Assembly (NCBI GenBank): GCA_016200005.1
Contig: JACQFP010000036.1
Span: 1-64,000 of the forward strand
From: Verrucomicrobiota bacterium
GTDB taxonomy: Bacteria; Verrucomicrobiota; Verrucomicrobiia; Limisphaerales; PALSA-1396
Length of the DNA: 64,000 nt
Direction of reading: 5' to 3'
The notes under the pieces were generated by a model. The model did not search any database. It was not told the origin of the DNA and worked only from the letters and a program-made list of their open reading frames with translations. Positions 41,189 to 49,793 of this stretch are shown here, in pieces; positions within the stretch are counted from its first letter, which is position 1, and every line of letters begins with the position of its first letter. The translations under genes and the position numbers were made by a program.

Positions 41189-42487
41189 TCAAACCGCTCT
41201 TCGCATCCGCGCAACATAAGCACCATCAGCGCCATCCACGAACGGCAACAATTCGCGTTCCGCTTCCAGTTTGAATTCGGCGTGTTCGCCTAGAAATCGC
41301 TTCGCCACTTCCCGATTCTCCTCCGGTTCAAGGCTGCATGTGCTGTAAACCAAAACCCCGCCCGGCTTCACTTGCGGCGCGGCCTGGTTCAGCAAATCCA
41401 GTTGCGTGGCGCGCAGCCGTTCGATTTCCTCCGGCCGAATGCGCCAGCGCAATTCCACACGCCGACGCATCACGCCGGTGTTGGAGCACGGCGCATCCAC
41501 GAGCACGCGGTCGTAGAAAGTTGAGGGTTGAAGGTTGAGGGTTGAGAGTAAAATTGTTTCGACGCACGTCGCTCCCAGCCGGACGCTGTTCTCCTTAATC
41601 AGGCTCAACCGGCTCTCAGAAACATCTGCGGCAGCGATGCGACCTTGGTTTAGCATGAGTTGCGCGATGAACGTCGTCTTGCCGCCGGGCGCGGCGCAAA
41701 AGTCCAGAATTATTTCGCCTGGTTGCGGGTCCAGTTCACGCACGGCCAGCAAGGTGCTCGGGTCTTGAACATAAAATAGTCCCTGTTGAAAACTCGGCAG
41801 GCTTGTCAGCGGAGGATGAGACTTCAATTCGAACATCAGGTCGTCGCCCGTCCAGTTCCAACGGCGCGTGGTGAATTCGACTCCTTCGCGATCCCACTGC
41901 GACTTGAGCGCGGCGGCGTCGGCCTTCAACGAGTTGCGGCGCGCATAAGTCGGCGGCGGCGTGTTGTTCCAATCCAGCAGTTGCACCGTGGAGGTGTCGC
42001 CCCAGCGTTTGCGCCAGCGTTCCACCAGCCATTCGGGATGGGAGAAGCCGAGGTGCGGTTGATCCGTTTTTAACTGCTCCAGCAGCTTTTGAGTTTTCGT
42101 CCGCTCCCGGACATAGCCGCGCAAGACCGCATTGATGAATCCGGCTTGCGCACCAAACCCAAGTTGCTTGCCCAGCTCAACGGTCTCATGGACGGCGGCG
42201 TGATCGGGAATGCGATCGAGCCAGAACATCTGGTAAAGCCCGAGGCGCAACAGGATTTGCAGGAGCGGTTTTTGCTGGCGCGCCCCGGTTTTGCGCGCGA
42301 TGAGCCAATCGAGCGCGCTCTGCCAGCGCACGATTCCATAAACCAGTTCCTGACAAAGTCCGCGGTCGGCCGGGGAGAGCGCAGCGCCGGACAATCCCGT
42401 TTCCAACAGGTTTTCCACGTAATCCACCCCCTGCGCCTGCTGGTGCAGGAGACGCACGGCAATTTCTCTTGGTTTTTGAACGGTCAC
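41189..42487 (-). CDS. rsmB: 16S rRNA (cytosine-C5) methyltransferase RsmB/Sun
   Basis: GTG at 42487, 432 residues. The NusB-like helical N-terminal domain (REIAVRLLHQQAQGVDYVEN to about 140) precedes the RNA methyltransferase domain with the AdoMet motif ILDFCAAPGGKTTFIAQL, the catalytic VLVDAPCSNTGVMRRR and the second cysteine in VYSTCSLEPEEN. It methylates C967 of 16S rRNA in E. coli. Near residues 314-323 the protein contains LSTLNLQPST, encoded by four tandem heptamers (41521-41548) and inserted between the motif strand and DRVLVDAPC. Length is otherwise normal. Confidence 0.95.
   Translation of the reverse strand: MTVQKPREIAVRLLHQQAQGVDYVENLLETGLSGAALSPADRGLCQELVYGIVRWQSALDWLIARKTGARQQKPLLQILLRLGLYQMFWLDRIPDHAAVHETVELGKQLGFGAQAGFINAVLRGYVRERTKTQKLLEQLKTDQPHLGFSHPEWLVERWRKRWGDTSTVQLLDWNNTPPPTYARRNSLKADAAALKSQWDREGVEFTTRRWNWTGDDLMFELKSHPPLTSLPSFQQGLFYVQDPSTLLAVRELDPQPGEIILDFCAAPGGKTTFIAQLMLNQGRIAAADVSESRLSLIKENSVRLGATCVETILLSTLNLQPSTFYDRVLVDAPCSNTGVMRRRVELRWRIRPEEIERLRATQLDLLNQAAPQVKPGGVLVYSTCSLEPEENREVAKRFLGEHAEFKLEAERELLPFVDGADGAYVARMRRAV
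41521..41548. repeat. Heptamer array, 4 units, inside rsmB
   Basis: TTGAGGG, TTGAAGG, TTGAGGG, TTGAGAG. On the coding strand this is CTCTCAA-type, the same heptamer as the five-unit array at 61346-61380. Slippage by one unit (7 bases) would shift the reading frame of rsmB. Confidence 0.88.
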
Positions 42488-42538
42488 TGCTTAATAATCA
42501 TCATCGCGTTCCTGCACGCGAGTTTTTAAGCTATCAAT

Positions 42539-44359
42539 ATGAAAGAAGAGTTCGAAAAAATGGTCGCCGCCGGCAAGCTCGAAAGGCACCACATTGATCC
42601 GCTTGTCCAGCTCACCACAAGCGGATTTTGCATGCATCGTAGCTGGGGCTTCGGAAAAATCACGACGGTGGACACGGTGTTCGCCCGGTTCACGATTGAT
42701 TTCCAGTCGAAGGCCGGCCACACCATGGATTTGAACTTCGCGGCGGAATCCCTCAAACCCATTGGAAAAAATCACATCCTCGCCCGCAAGGCTGCCGATC
42801 TCGAGGGTCTTCGCCAGATGGCCGCGCTGCATCATCTCGATCTGATCAAACTGGTTCTGGAAAGTTATGGCGGCAAGGCCACCTTGGATCAAATCCAACA
42901 GGTGCTCGTGCCGGACGTGATCCGTGATGATTGGAAGAAATGGTGGGAGGCGGCCAAGCGCGAGCTGAAGAAGGACGGTCATTTCCAGGTGCCGATCAAA
43001 AAAACCGACCCGATCATTTATCAAGCCCGGGAGGTTTCCTTGCAGGACCGGCTGCTCGAAGAATTCCGCGTCGTGAAAGGATTGAAAGCCCGCATCGTCG
43101 CCGCCACAGAACTGTTCAAGAACGCCAGGGATTTGATTGACATGCAGGCGGCAGCCACGGAAGTGATCGCCGCGCTCAATGTCGAAATTGCCACGCACCA
43201 ACGCACGCAACCGGCCGTCGCCCTCGAGGGCATCTTTATCCGCGATGATATTCGCGAAGTCACCGCGTTGCCGATGCCCGAAGGCGAGCTGACCGCCGCG
43301 GCGATCTGGTCGCAAGAGGTCAGGCTCGGCGAGATTCTCGAAGCGATGCCCGCGGCGAAACACCGCCGGACATTAGACTCCTTCAAGGCCGCCAATCCGG
43401 AACGCTGGCCGGAGATCGTGCAAAACACGCTCAACGGCGTTTCCGCCCGCGTCTGCCGCGAGTGCGCCCAACTGTTGATTCACGAAGGCAAAATTGATCT
43501 CCTCAAAACCGCCTTGGCGCGGCTCATCAGCCAGCATCAAGCCAGCAGCGAACTTCTGCTCTGGCTGGCCAAGGAACGCTCCGACTCTTTCGCCGACATT
43601 CTCGGGCCGGAAGTGTTTCGCGCCATGCTGAGTGCCATCGAACGCGATCAGTTTAACGAGAAAAAATCCAATCGCCTGCGCGATTTCATCCTCGACGACC
43701 AGCAATTGCTCGTGGAGTTGATTGGTTCAGCCGACCTGGAAGTCATCAAAGATTTGACCCGCGCGCTGCAACTGTCTCCGTGCTTCGATGACATGGACAA
43801 GCGCTCGCTCCTGGCACGCATTGTCAAGAGTTACCCCGCCGTGCAGTCGCTTATCTCAGGCGATCAAACCAAACAGGAAGCCAACCTCATTGTGTCCTGG
43901 GACAGTCTCGAGCGGCGCAAAGAGGAATACAACGAACTGGTGCAGAAAAAAATCCCCGCCAATTCCAAAGAGATTGCCATCGCCCGCAGCTACGGCGACC
44001 TGCGCGAGAACCACGAATACAAAGCGGCCAAAGAGATGCAGAAGATGCTCATGCGCCGCAAGGGCGAGTTGGAGAATCAACTCGTGCGCGCGCGAGGGAC
44101 GGACTTTGCGGACGTGAAGACGGACGCTGTAAGCATTGGCACCAAAGTCACCGTCACGGATTTGATCGCCAACCATCCGGAGACTTTCACGGTTTTGGGC
44201 GCGTGGGATTCCAACCCCGAACAGGGCGTCATCAGTTACCTCTCGCCCGTCGCCCAATCCCTGCTCAACCGCAAAGCCGGTGAAGAAGTGGAGTTCGAAA
44301 TGGAAGGTGTCAAGAAGCGTTATCGCATCGACGCGATCGCGGCCTACAAGGCGGCGTAG
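42539..44359 (+). CDS. Giant GreA-domain transcription elongation factor
   Basis: A 606-residue protein, ATG at 42539. The last 160 residues are a GreA/GreB coiled coil and C-terminal domain: SKEIAIARSYGDLRENHEYK with the acidic tip, KEMQKMLMRRKGELENQL and VTVTDLIANHPETFTVLGAW. Before it lies a helical N-terminal region of about 440 residues, beginning HHIDPLVQLTTSGFCMHRSW, with no known catalytic motif. Ordinary GreA is about 160 residues; the long extension is shared with Chlamydiae, so it is a PVC trait. GreA restarts backtracked RNA polymerase by RNA cleavage; the role of the extension is unknown. Divergent from rsmB. Confidence 0.9.
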   Translation: MKEEFEKMVAAGKLERHHIDPLVQLTTSGFCMHRSWGFGKITTVDTVFARFTIDFQSKAGHTMDLNFAAESLKPIGKNHILARKAADLEGLRQMAALHHLDLIKLVLESYGGKATLDQIQQVLVPDVIRDDWKKWWEAAKRELKKDGHFQVPIKKTDPIIYQAREVSLQDRLLEEFRVVKGLKARIVAATELFKNARDLIDMQAAATEVIAALNVEIATHQRTQPAVALEGIFIRDDIREVTALPMPEGELTAAAIWSQEVRLGEILEAMPAAKHRRTLDSFKAANPERWPEIVQNTLNGVSARVCRECAQLLIHEGKIDLLKTALARLISQHQASSELLLWLAKERSDSFADILGPEVFRAMLSAIERDQFNEKKSNRLRDFILDDQQLLVELIGSADLEVIKDLTRALQLSPCFDDMDKRSLLARIVKSYPAVQSLISGDQTKQEANLIVSWDSLERRKEEYNELVQKKIPANSKEIAIARSYGDLRENHEYKAAKEMQKMLMRRKGELENQLVRARGTDFADVKTDAVSIGTKVTVTDLIANHPETFTVLGAWDSNPEQGVISYLSPVAQSLLNRKAGEEVEFEMEGVKKRYRIDAIAAYKAA

Positions 44360-44380
44360 ACTCGGCTAGTTGTTGACGTT

Positions 44381-44400
44381 CGCGAAGCGTTTGGAGTGCG
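44381..44400. repeat. Half-site of family G repeat
   Basis: CGCGAAGCGTTTGGAGTGCG is identical to the right arm of the inverted repeat at 12377-12438. Here no left arm is seen. It lies 20 bases after the GreA gene stop. Confidence 0.8.
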
Positions 44401-44459
44401 TCCGATTTATCGGCGCTTGTTCCCGGTCTGATTTCGAACTTTGGTTTTCGGATCTTCCT

Positions 44460-44909
44460 CTACGCCTTCCCGCCAAAGCTAACGTGATCGTCCAAGTCCA
44501 GCAGGTCAAACCACGTCGCCACATCATCGCGTCTGGGTCCGGCTTGCTTGTGAAGCTTCTGGAAAAACTCGCGCGTTTCCAGTTCGCTCGGAACGCGCTG
44601 CTCCTGGTACGCCGACCACGCATTGATTTCCCACGGCAAGGGCTTGGTCCGCGAAGACTGGTTGATCCATTTCAGAATGTCGCCGTCGCCTTTTCCGGCG
44701 GCGAGTTGTTTCTTGAGCGCGGCGGCGTTGATGCCCGCAAACTTCACGAAACGCTGGTCCAGCGGACAGTCGTAAATGTATTCGCCGTTCTTCCGGGCGA
44801 GGGTGGCGCGCCCTTTATCGAGCAAGCGCGGCAGAATCGCGTAACCGCCGAGGCGCACACGCGGACTGCGCGGCGGACGTTTGGTTAGATCAGGAGCATT
44901 GATGGCCAT
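44460..44909 (-). CDS. DUF5069 domain protein
   Basis: ATG at 44909 (MAINAPDLTKRPPRSPRVRL, 149 residues); a TTG two codons before is open. The pattern DLTKRPPRSPRVRLGGYAIL and LPRLLDKGRATLARKNGEYI at the start and EINAWSAYQEQRVPSELET near the end match a small family known as DUF5069 from Verrucomicrobia and Planctomycetes. The function is not known. It has no signal peptide. It is monocistronic, with no gene closer than 100 bases. Confidence 0.82.
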   Translation of the reverse strand: MAINAPDLTKRPPRSPRVRLGGYAILPRLLDKGRATLARKNGEYIYDCPLDQRFVKFAGINAAALKKQLAAGKGDGDILKWINQSSRTKPLPWEINAWSAYQEQRVPSELETREFFQKLHKQAGPRRDDVATWFDLLDLDDHVSFGGKA

Positions 44910-45180
44910 AGACAAGTATCAAGGTTTACGGTTTTCAGTTTTCGAGATGAGTCGAATGAGAAAGGCCTTTCAATCAACTCATCGCAGTGCCAGTTAACCT
45001 GCAACCAAGATTTCCGATTGCAAGAAAAAGTTTCCAAAGGTGGCGCGGTGGCATTGCTTCGAATTCCGGCTGGCTAGGCGAACTGATGCGACAAGCGGCG
45101 ACTCCGATGAGACCCCGTAGGAGACGAGGTAACGAGGCTCAAACCAAACCGGGGCCAGGCTGGCGACCCGGACCGGACGT

Positions 45181-45300
45181 AACGCAGAGACGCCGAGAAC
45201 GCCGAGGAACGCGGAGTGGTTGAGAAGCAATGCGGGCAACAACGGGTGAATTCCTGTTATCCAATCTCTGCGGGTCTTAGCGGCCTCGGGTCTCTGCGTT
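45181..45300. repeat. Inverted pair of nonamer arrays
   Basis: Four nonamers at 45181-45216 (AACGCAGAG, ACGCCGAGA, ACGCCGAGG, AACGCGGAG) face four at 45265-45300 (TCTCTGCGG, GTCTTAGCG, GCCTCGGGT, CTCTGCGTT). The outermost units are exact reverse complements. Confidence 0.8.
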
Positions 45301-45317
45301 GAATTCCGACTGCCGAC

Positions 45318-45366
45318 CTCTGGCCTCTGCCCTCTGTTTTCTGCTTTCTGTTTTCTGCTTTTTGCT
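45318..45366. repeat. Heptamer array, 7 units
   Basis: CTCTGGC, CTCTGCC, CTCTGTT, TTCTGCT, TTCTGTT, TTCTGCT, TTTTGCT. The drift from one unit type to another along the array suggests repeated unit duplication with mutation. Confidence 0.85.
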
Positions 45367-45535
45367 TACCCCCTTCTGGCTTTGAAACCAGCGGGCGCAC
45401 CGCCCGCCGGCAGCTTGAAAGCGAAGCCCTGTCGGGGCTGGCCACCCCGCGCTGGCTGGGCTCCACCCCGGCGCGCAACACCGGACAGCCACCAGTGGTA
45501 AGTCAGCACACCGTCACCGCCTTCACACTGGGGCC

Positions 45536-45922
45536 TTACTTCGTCCGCTGAATCAGTTCGATCTCGTAACCCTCCGGCGCATCGATGAAGGCGAAGCCGC
45601 CGCCATCTTCTCTCATGGTCGGACCGTCGGAATATTTCAATCCGAGTTTGGCGAGGTGGTCGCCGAATTCCGCCAGGCTGTCCACTTCGAAAGCAAGATG
45701 CGTGAGGTCGGGCTGGACCTGCACCGGGCCGCTGGCGGGAAAATAGCAAAGTTCGATCAGTTCCTCGCTCTCGGGCGCCTTCAAGAAAACCAGTTCCGAT
45801 CCGCGCGGCGATTTGTGCCGTCTCGTTTCTTCAAGACCCAGCACCTCCTTGTAGAACTTGACGGACTTTTCAAGATCGTTCAGCCGATAGCGCGTGTGAT
45901 GGATTTTTCTGACTTTGTGCAT
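45536..45922 (-). CDS. Glyoxalase/VOC-superfamily protein, lactoylglutathione lyase-like
   Basis: ATG at 45922 (MHKVRKIHHTRYRLNDLEKS, 128 residues). The two-fold VOC pattern is clear: HTRYRLNDLEKSVKFYKEVL, GSELVFLKAPESEELIELCY, then LTHLAFEVDSLAEFGDHLAK and the last-strand metal ligand GYEIELIQ. The metal ligands (His, Glu, His, Glu) are in glyoxalase I positions. It might isomerise the hemithioacetal of methylglyoxal, but other VOC activities are possible. It is monocistronic. Confidence 0.9.
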   Translation of the reverse strand: MHKVRKIHHTRYRLNDLEKSVKFYKEVLGLEETRRHKSPRGSELVFLKAPESEELIELCYFPASGPVQVQPDLTHLAFEVDSLAEFGDHLAKLGLKYSDGPTMREDGGGFAFIDAPEGYEIELIQRTK

Positions 45923-45983
45923 GCGCGTAGAATAAGGACGACATGAAACCACGGCAACTCAACATTTCCATTTCACTTTCCGC

Positions 45984-46099
45984 GTAGCGCAGCCGTCCTC
46001 GGCTGCGGGTTCGCGGGGCGTCCGCGCCCCGTGGTCCTGGCTTGGCCCCGACAAGCCGTTGTCGGGGCCATAACCCGCAGGCGGGGACGCCTGCGTTAC
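45984..46099. repeat. Multi-hairpin palindromic repeat, family E
   Basis: The ends GTAGCGCAGCCGTC and GACGCCTGCGTTAC are nearly complementary. Inside lie two further hairpins: CGGGGCGTCCGCGCCCCG, and GGCCCCGACAA (46044-46054) with its exact complement at 46059-46069. It fills the space before the gene at 46177. Confidence 0.8.
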
Positions 46100-46176
46100 G
46101 AGGATGGTGCCTGATGCGTTCATTGTTGCGATAGCGGGAATGAACTTGCGAAGGCGCGACGTTTCAGGCTAGTTCA

Positions 46177-47421
46177 GTGCCCGTGAATTCAAATTCATTC
46201 AGACTGACGCTTCTGCTTCTGCTGTGGGTTGGATTTCTTCCCCTCGCGCAGGCCCAGCTCGACCCGGAAAAGCGGCAGTTGATTCAGCTCGGCTATAATC
46301 AGCCGCTGGAAGGCCAGGGGCCGATCGCCGGCTATGCATTTTATTATTTGAATGAACCAAATTTTCATTCGAGCAACGTAACCTTGCGGCTGGCCGTGGC
46401 GCCGGTCTATCTGGATTCGGAATTTGGTTTCAAGGACGCGCTGGGGCCGCACACGGACTTGGGCTTGGGGCTGTCCGGCGGTGGCTTTGCGGACTCTTTT
46501 TCCGAAGTCGTTGGTGGAAATTATTTGAAGAAGCAATCCTTCACCGGCCACGGTGGGGAATTATCAACCAGCCTCTATCACCTCTTTAATCCGTCACAAC
46601 AAATTCCATTGTACGCCGTACTGAAAGGAGGCGTGCATTATTCGAAATATCAGCGGGATTCCGAAACGGACACTAACCCCACCAACTTTTTCGAGCTGCC
46701 GGATGACCGCGTCACGTATCTGATGCGGGTTGGGCTTCGTTGGGGCGGCATGGAACCGCTCATGCGACCACCTTTGGCGATGGAACTTTCTGTTTGGTAT
46801 GAAGGTCAGTTTCGTACGGATTCGGGCACTTACGGTTATTTCGACGATCGCAAAGTTCAGGCCCATTCCCATTTATTCTGGGGCCGCGCGCTCCTCGCCT
46901 ACACCATGCCGGAATGGAAACATTATTTCAGCCTTGGTCTGACAGCGGGGACGAGCGTGGACGCCGATCGCTTCAGCGCCTACCGCCTTGGTTCGGTGTT
47001 GCCGCTGGCCTCGGAATTTCCGCTCAATCTGCCGGGCTATTATTTCCAGGAAATCACCGCGCGAAAGTTTGTGCATTTCAACGGCCTTTATTCCATTCCG
47101 CTGGACAAAGCGGGGCGCTGGAGCGTGAACGCGTTCGAGTCCACGGCCCTCGTTGATTATCTGCCCGGCATGGCGCAGCCCGGCCATTGGCATTCGGGAG
47201 TGGGCGGCGGGGTGGCTTATCAATCGCCGCACAACACGCTGCAAATCGTCGCCGGTTACGCGTACGGTATCGACGCCATTCGCAACGGCGGGCGCGGCGC
47301 CCAAAGCATCGGCTTGCTCTGCCAGTTTGATTTGGAAGCGCGCCTCCATCAAGGTTTGCCGCACATTTTCGAAAGTCCTTACAAATCGCGAGGACTATTC
47401 CGCTTTTTCGAAGGCTTTTGA
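46177..47421 (+). CDS. Putative outer-membrane or secreted beta-rich protein
   Basis: GTG at 46177, 414 residues. The N-terminus (FRLTLLLLLWVGFLPLAQAQ) is a strong signal peptide. What follows has alternating hydrophobic residues, many Gly, Tyr and Phe, and blocks such as HTDLGLGLSGGGFADSFSE and YLMRVGLRWGGMEPLMRPPL, a pattern of outer-membrane beta-barrels. The C-terminus ends in Phe (FRFFEGF), consistent with a BAM signal. I do not recognise the family. The next gene starts 32 bases after its stop, so both may be expressed together. Confidence 0.75.
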   Translation: MPVNSNSFRLTLLLLLWVGFLPLAQAQLDPEKRQLIQLGYNQPLEGQGPIAGYAFYYLNEPNFHSSNVTLRLAVAPVYLDSEFGFKDALGPHTDLGLGLSGGGFADSFSEVVGGNYLKKQSFTGHGGELSTSLYHLFNPSQQIPLYAVLKGGVHYSKYQRDSETDTNPTNFFELPDDRVTYLMRVGLRWGGMEPLMRPPLAMELSVWYEGQFRTDSGTYGYFDDRKVQAHSHLFWGRALLAYTMPEWKHYFSLGLTAGTSVDADRFSAYRLGSVLPLASEFPLNLPGYYFQEITARKFVHFNGLYSIPLDKAGRWSVNAFESTALVDYLPGMAQPGHWHSGVGGGVAYQSPHNTLQIVAGYAYGIDAIRNGGRGAQSIGLLCQFDLEARLHQGLPHIFESPYKSRGLFRFFEGF

Positions 47422-47453
47422 GATCATTGATTGGGCGGCGCGAACTACCTGCC

Positions 47454-49370
47454 ATGAAGAAAATAATCTGCCTGCTGCTTTCATTTGTTTCGGTCGCCGG
47501 TGCGCAAGTCCCGGACAACCTGGTGGCCGAAAGCATCCCGCCCCTCCCCGCCGAATTGAAAAAGGAAGTGGGCCGCTATCTGGAATTTCGCAGCGCGGCG
47601 TTCAACAGTTGGCATCCGACCCGCCGGGAATTGCTCATTACGACTCGCTTTGCCGACACGATGCAACTGCACCTTGTGAAAATGCCTGGCGGTGCGCGCA
47701 AGCAACTCACCTTCTCGGCTGAACCGGTCGGCGGAGGATCGTTCCAGCCCAAGACCGGCGAGTATTTTATTTTTTCCCAGGACACCGGCGGCGGCGAGTT
47801 TTACCAACTCTATCGCTACGATCTGACCGATGGCAAAATCACGTTGTTGACCGACGGCCAATCGCGCAACACGGGCGCGCGCTGGTCGAACGGCGGCCAA
47901 TGGATCGCATACTCCTCCACACGTCGTAACGGCAGAGACAACGACATTTACGTCATCAATCCCGCCGATCCAAAAAGTGACCGCCGGCTCCTGGAAGTTT
48001 CCGGCGGCGGATGGGAAATCACCGACTGGTCGCCCGATGATTCGCGCCTGATCCTGGGTGAATACATTTCGATCAACGAAAGTTACTTTTATCTCGCCGA
48101 CGCTAAAACCGGTGCGAAAGAGCTGTTGACCGGCACAGGCGCTGAAAAAGTCGCTTATGCTCAGGCGCAGTTTAGCGAGGATGGCAAATCGGTTTTCGTG
48201 ACGACCGACAAAGGTTCGGAGTTTCGCCGCCTTGTGCGAATCGATCTCGCAACGAAGAAGGAAACGGTCTTGACGCCGCACATCCCGTGGGACATCGATG
48301 ACTTCGCGCTGTCGCACGACGGGAAAACGATTGCTTTCACCGCCAATGAAAATGGTGTCGGCGTATTGCATCTGCTGAACACACAGACCGGCAAGGAAAT
48401 GCCTGCGCCCACACTCCCGCTCGGCACCGTTTCCAATCTGGACTGGCACAGGAACAATCGCGACCTCGCCTTCAATCTCAATTCCGCGCGGTCGCCTATG
48501 GACGTATATTCGTTTGATTTGAAGACCGGCAAAGTCGAGCGCTGGACGGAAAGCGAAACGGGCGGCCTTGATCCGGCGAAGTTTGCCGAACCGCAACTGG
48601 TGAAGCTGAAAAGTTTCGACGGCCTGCCGATCTCGGCTTTTGTCTATCGGCCTGACGCCACCAAGTTCCGCGGCCAACGCCCCGTGCTCATCAACATTCA
48701 CGGCGGACCGGAAGCCCAATCCCGTCCTGGGTTCCAAGCTCGTAACAATTATTACCTGAACGAAATGGGCGTTGCCATTGTGTATCCGAACGTGCGCGGA
48801 TCGAGCGGCTACGGGAAAACGCACCTCACCCTCGACAACGGCTTCAAACGCGAGGACACCGTCCGCGACATCGGTGCGGTCATCGAATGGATCAAACGCG
48901 ATCCCGACTTCGACGCCGACCGCATCGGCGTCATCGGGGGAAGCTACGGTGGCTATATGTCGCTCGCCTGCATGACTCATTACAGCGATCAACTTCGCGT
49001 CGGCATTGATGTCGTGGGCATTTCGAACTTCATCACCTTTTTGGAAAACACACAGGATTATCGGCGCGATTTGCGCCGCGTTGAATACGGCGATGAACGG
49101 GACGCGGCCATGCGCCAGTTTCTGGAAAAGATTTCGCCCTTCACCAACGTGAAGAAAATCAAGAAGCCGCTATTCGTCGTGCAAGGCAAGAACGATCCGC
49201 GAGTCCCCGTCACCGAATCCGAACAAATGGTCAAAGCCATTCGCGATAACGGCGGTTTGGTCTGGTATCTCATGGCCAAAGACGAAGGGCACGGCTTCGC
49301 CAAAAAGAAAAATGCCGATTTCCAATTCTTGGCCACGATTTTGTTTTTGCGGGAGCAGTTGATGAATTAG
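47454..49370 (+). CDS. S9-family prolyl oligopeptidase-type peptidase, secreted
   Basis: ATG at 47454 (MKKIICLLLSFVSVAGAQVP, 638 residues) with a signal peptide. Residues 50-380 form a WD-like beta-propeller (repeated YRYDLTDGKITLLTDGQS-type blades). The alpha/beta-hydrolase domain begins near 390 (VLINIHGGPEAQSRPGF) and carries GVIGGSYGGYMSL with the nucleophile at Ser497, Asp581 in GKNDPRVP and His613 in DEGHGF. It cleaves short peptides, often after proline or dipeptides, in the periplasm. It follows the outer-membrane-like gene at short distance. Confidence 0.94.
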   Translation: MKKIICLLLSFVSVAGAQVPDNLVAESIPPLPAELKKEVGRYLEFRSAAFNSWHPTRRELLITTRFADTMQLHLVKMPGGARKQLTFSAEPVGGGSFQPKTGEYFIFSQDTGGGEFYQLYRYDLTDGKITLLTDGQSRNTGARWSNGGQWIAYSSTRRNGRDNDIYVINPADPKSDRRLLEVSGGGWEITDWSPDDSRLILGEYISINESYFYLADAKTGAKELLTGTGAEKVAYAQAQFSEDGKSVFVTTDKGSEFRRLVRIDLATKKETVLTPHIPWDIDDFALSHDGKTIAFTANENGVGVLHLLNTQTGKEMPAPTLPLGTVSNLDWHRNNRDLAFNLNSARSPMDVYSFDLKTGKVERWTESETGGLDPAKFAEPQLVKLKSFDGLPISAFVYRPDATKFRGQRPVLINIHGGPEAQSRPGFQARNNYYLNEMGVAIVYPNVRGSSGYGKTHLTLDNGFKREDTVRDIGAVIEWIKRDPDFDADRIGVIGGSYGGYMSLACMTHYSDQLRVGIDVVGISNFITFLENTQDYRRDLRRVEYGDERDAAMRQFLEKISPFTNVKKIKKPLFVVQGKNDPRVPVTESEQMVKAIRDNGGLVWYLMAKDEGHGFAKKKNADFQFLATILFLREQLMN

Positions 49371-49793
49371 CAAAGCGGAAGTTAGTCGTTGGCGGCGGTC
49401 CAATACGGAGCTTCAGTAACCGTGGGCAATTCCGCACAGGTGCTGTACCCGCAGCGCTTCGCACAGCAGCCGTCAAGTCACAATGCCAACGGCGGTGCCT
49501 CATGCCCGCCCGAAATTCGCGGAAGTCACCGTGCCGTCGCTGGATGATTGAGAACAGAAATGGGAGAAAAGTCACAACGCAGCGTTCAGCCGGAGTTGGT
49601 GCCGGTGAATTTCCGGTCGCCGTTGGCTGCCATCTCGGAAAAACATTTCTCCTGATGATTATACTGTCTGCCAGAGTTAATTTCCGAATTGCCCCTCACC
49701 CCTTCCCTCTCCCCATCGAATGGGGAGAGGGTGGTCGAAGACCGGGTGAGGGGTCGGTGTATTTCTATTCGGAAATTTATTCTGGCAACCGCT
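49371..49793. other. Intergenic region with an element of the D family
   Basis: It holds a diverged short palindrome around 49436-49480 (related to GCTGCGG...AGCCGCGGT at 33041-33072) and the complete element at 49670-49786. No gene is supported. Confidence 0.55.
49670..49786 (+). mobile_element. MITE-like element with 19-base terminal inverted repeats, copy 1
   Basis: The ends GCCAGAGTTAATTTCCGAA (49670-49688) and the complement of 49768-49786 agree at 17 of 19 bases. Between them is the 62-base D palindrome (49692-49753). A second copy in opposite orientation lies at 50812-50931, on the other side of the HD-domain gene. No coding capacity, so non-autonomous if mobile. Confidence 0.65.

Larger units (their letters stand above)
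44910..45535. other. Intergenic region with array repeats
   Basis: It holds the nonamer array pair 45181-45300 and the heptamer array 45318-45366. Elsewhere there is a GC-rich stretch at 45375-45500 with several short inverted segments (GGGCGCACCGCCC, GCCCTGTCGGGGC). No gene is supported. Confidence 0.6.

Noticed and set aside
47481-48992. 503-codon open frame on the minus strand
   Set aside because: Antisense of the S9 peptidase, which carries a full catalytic triad.
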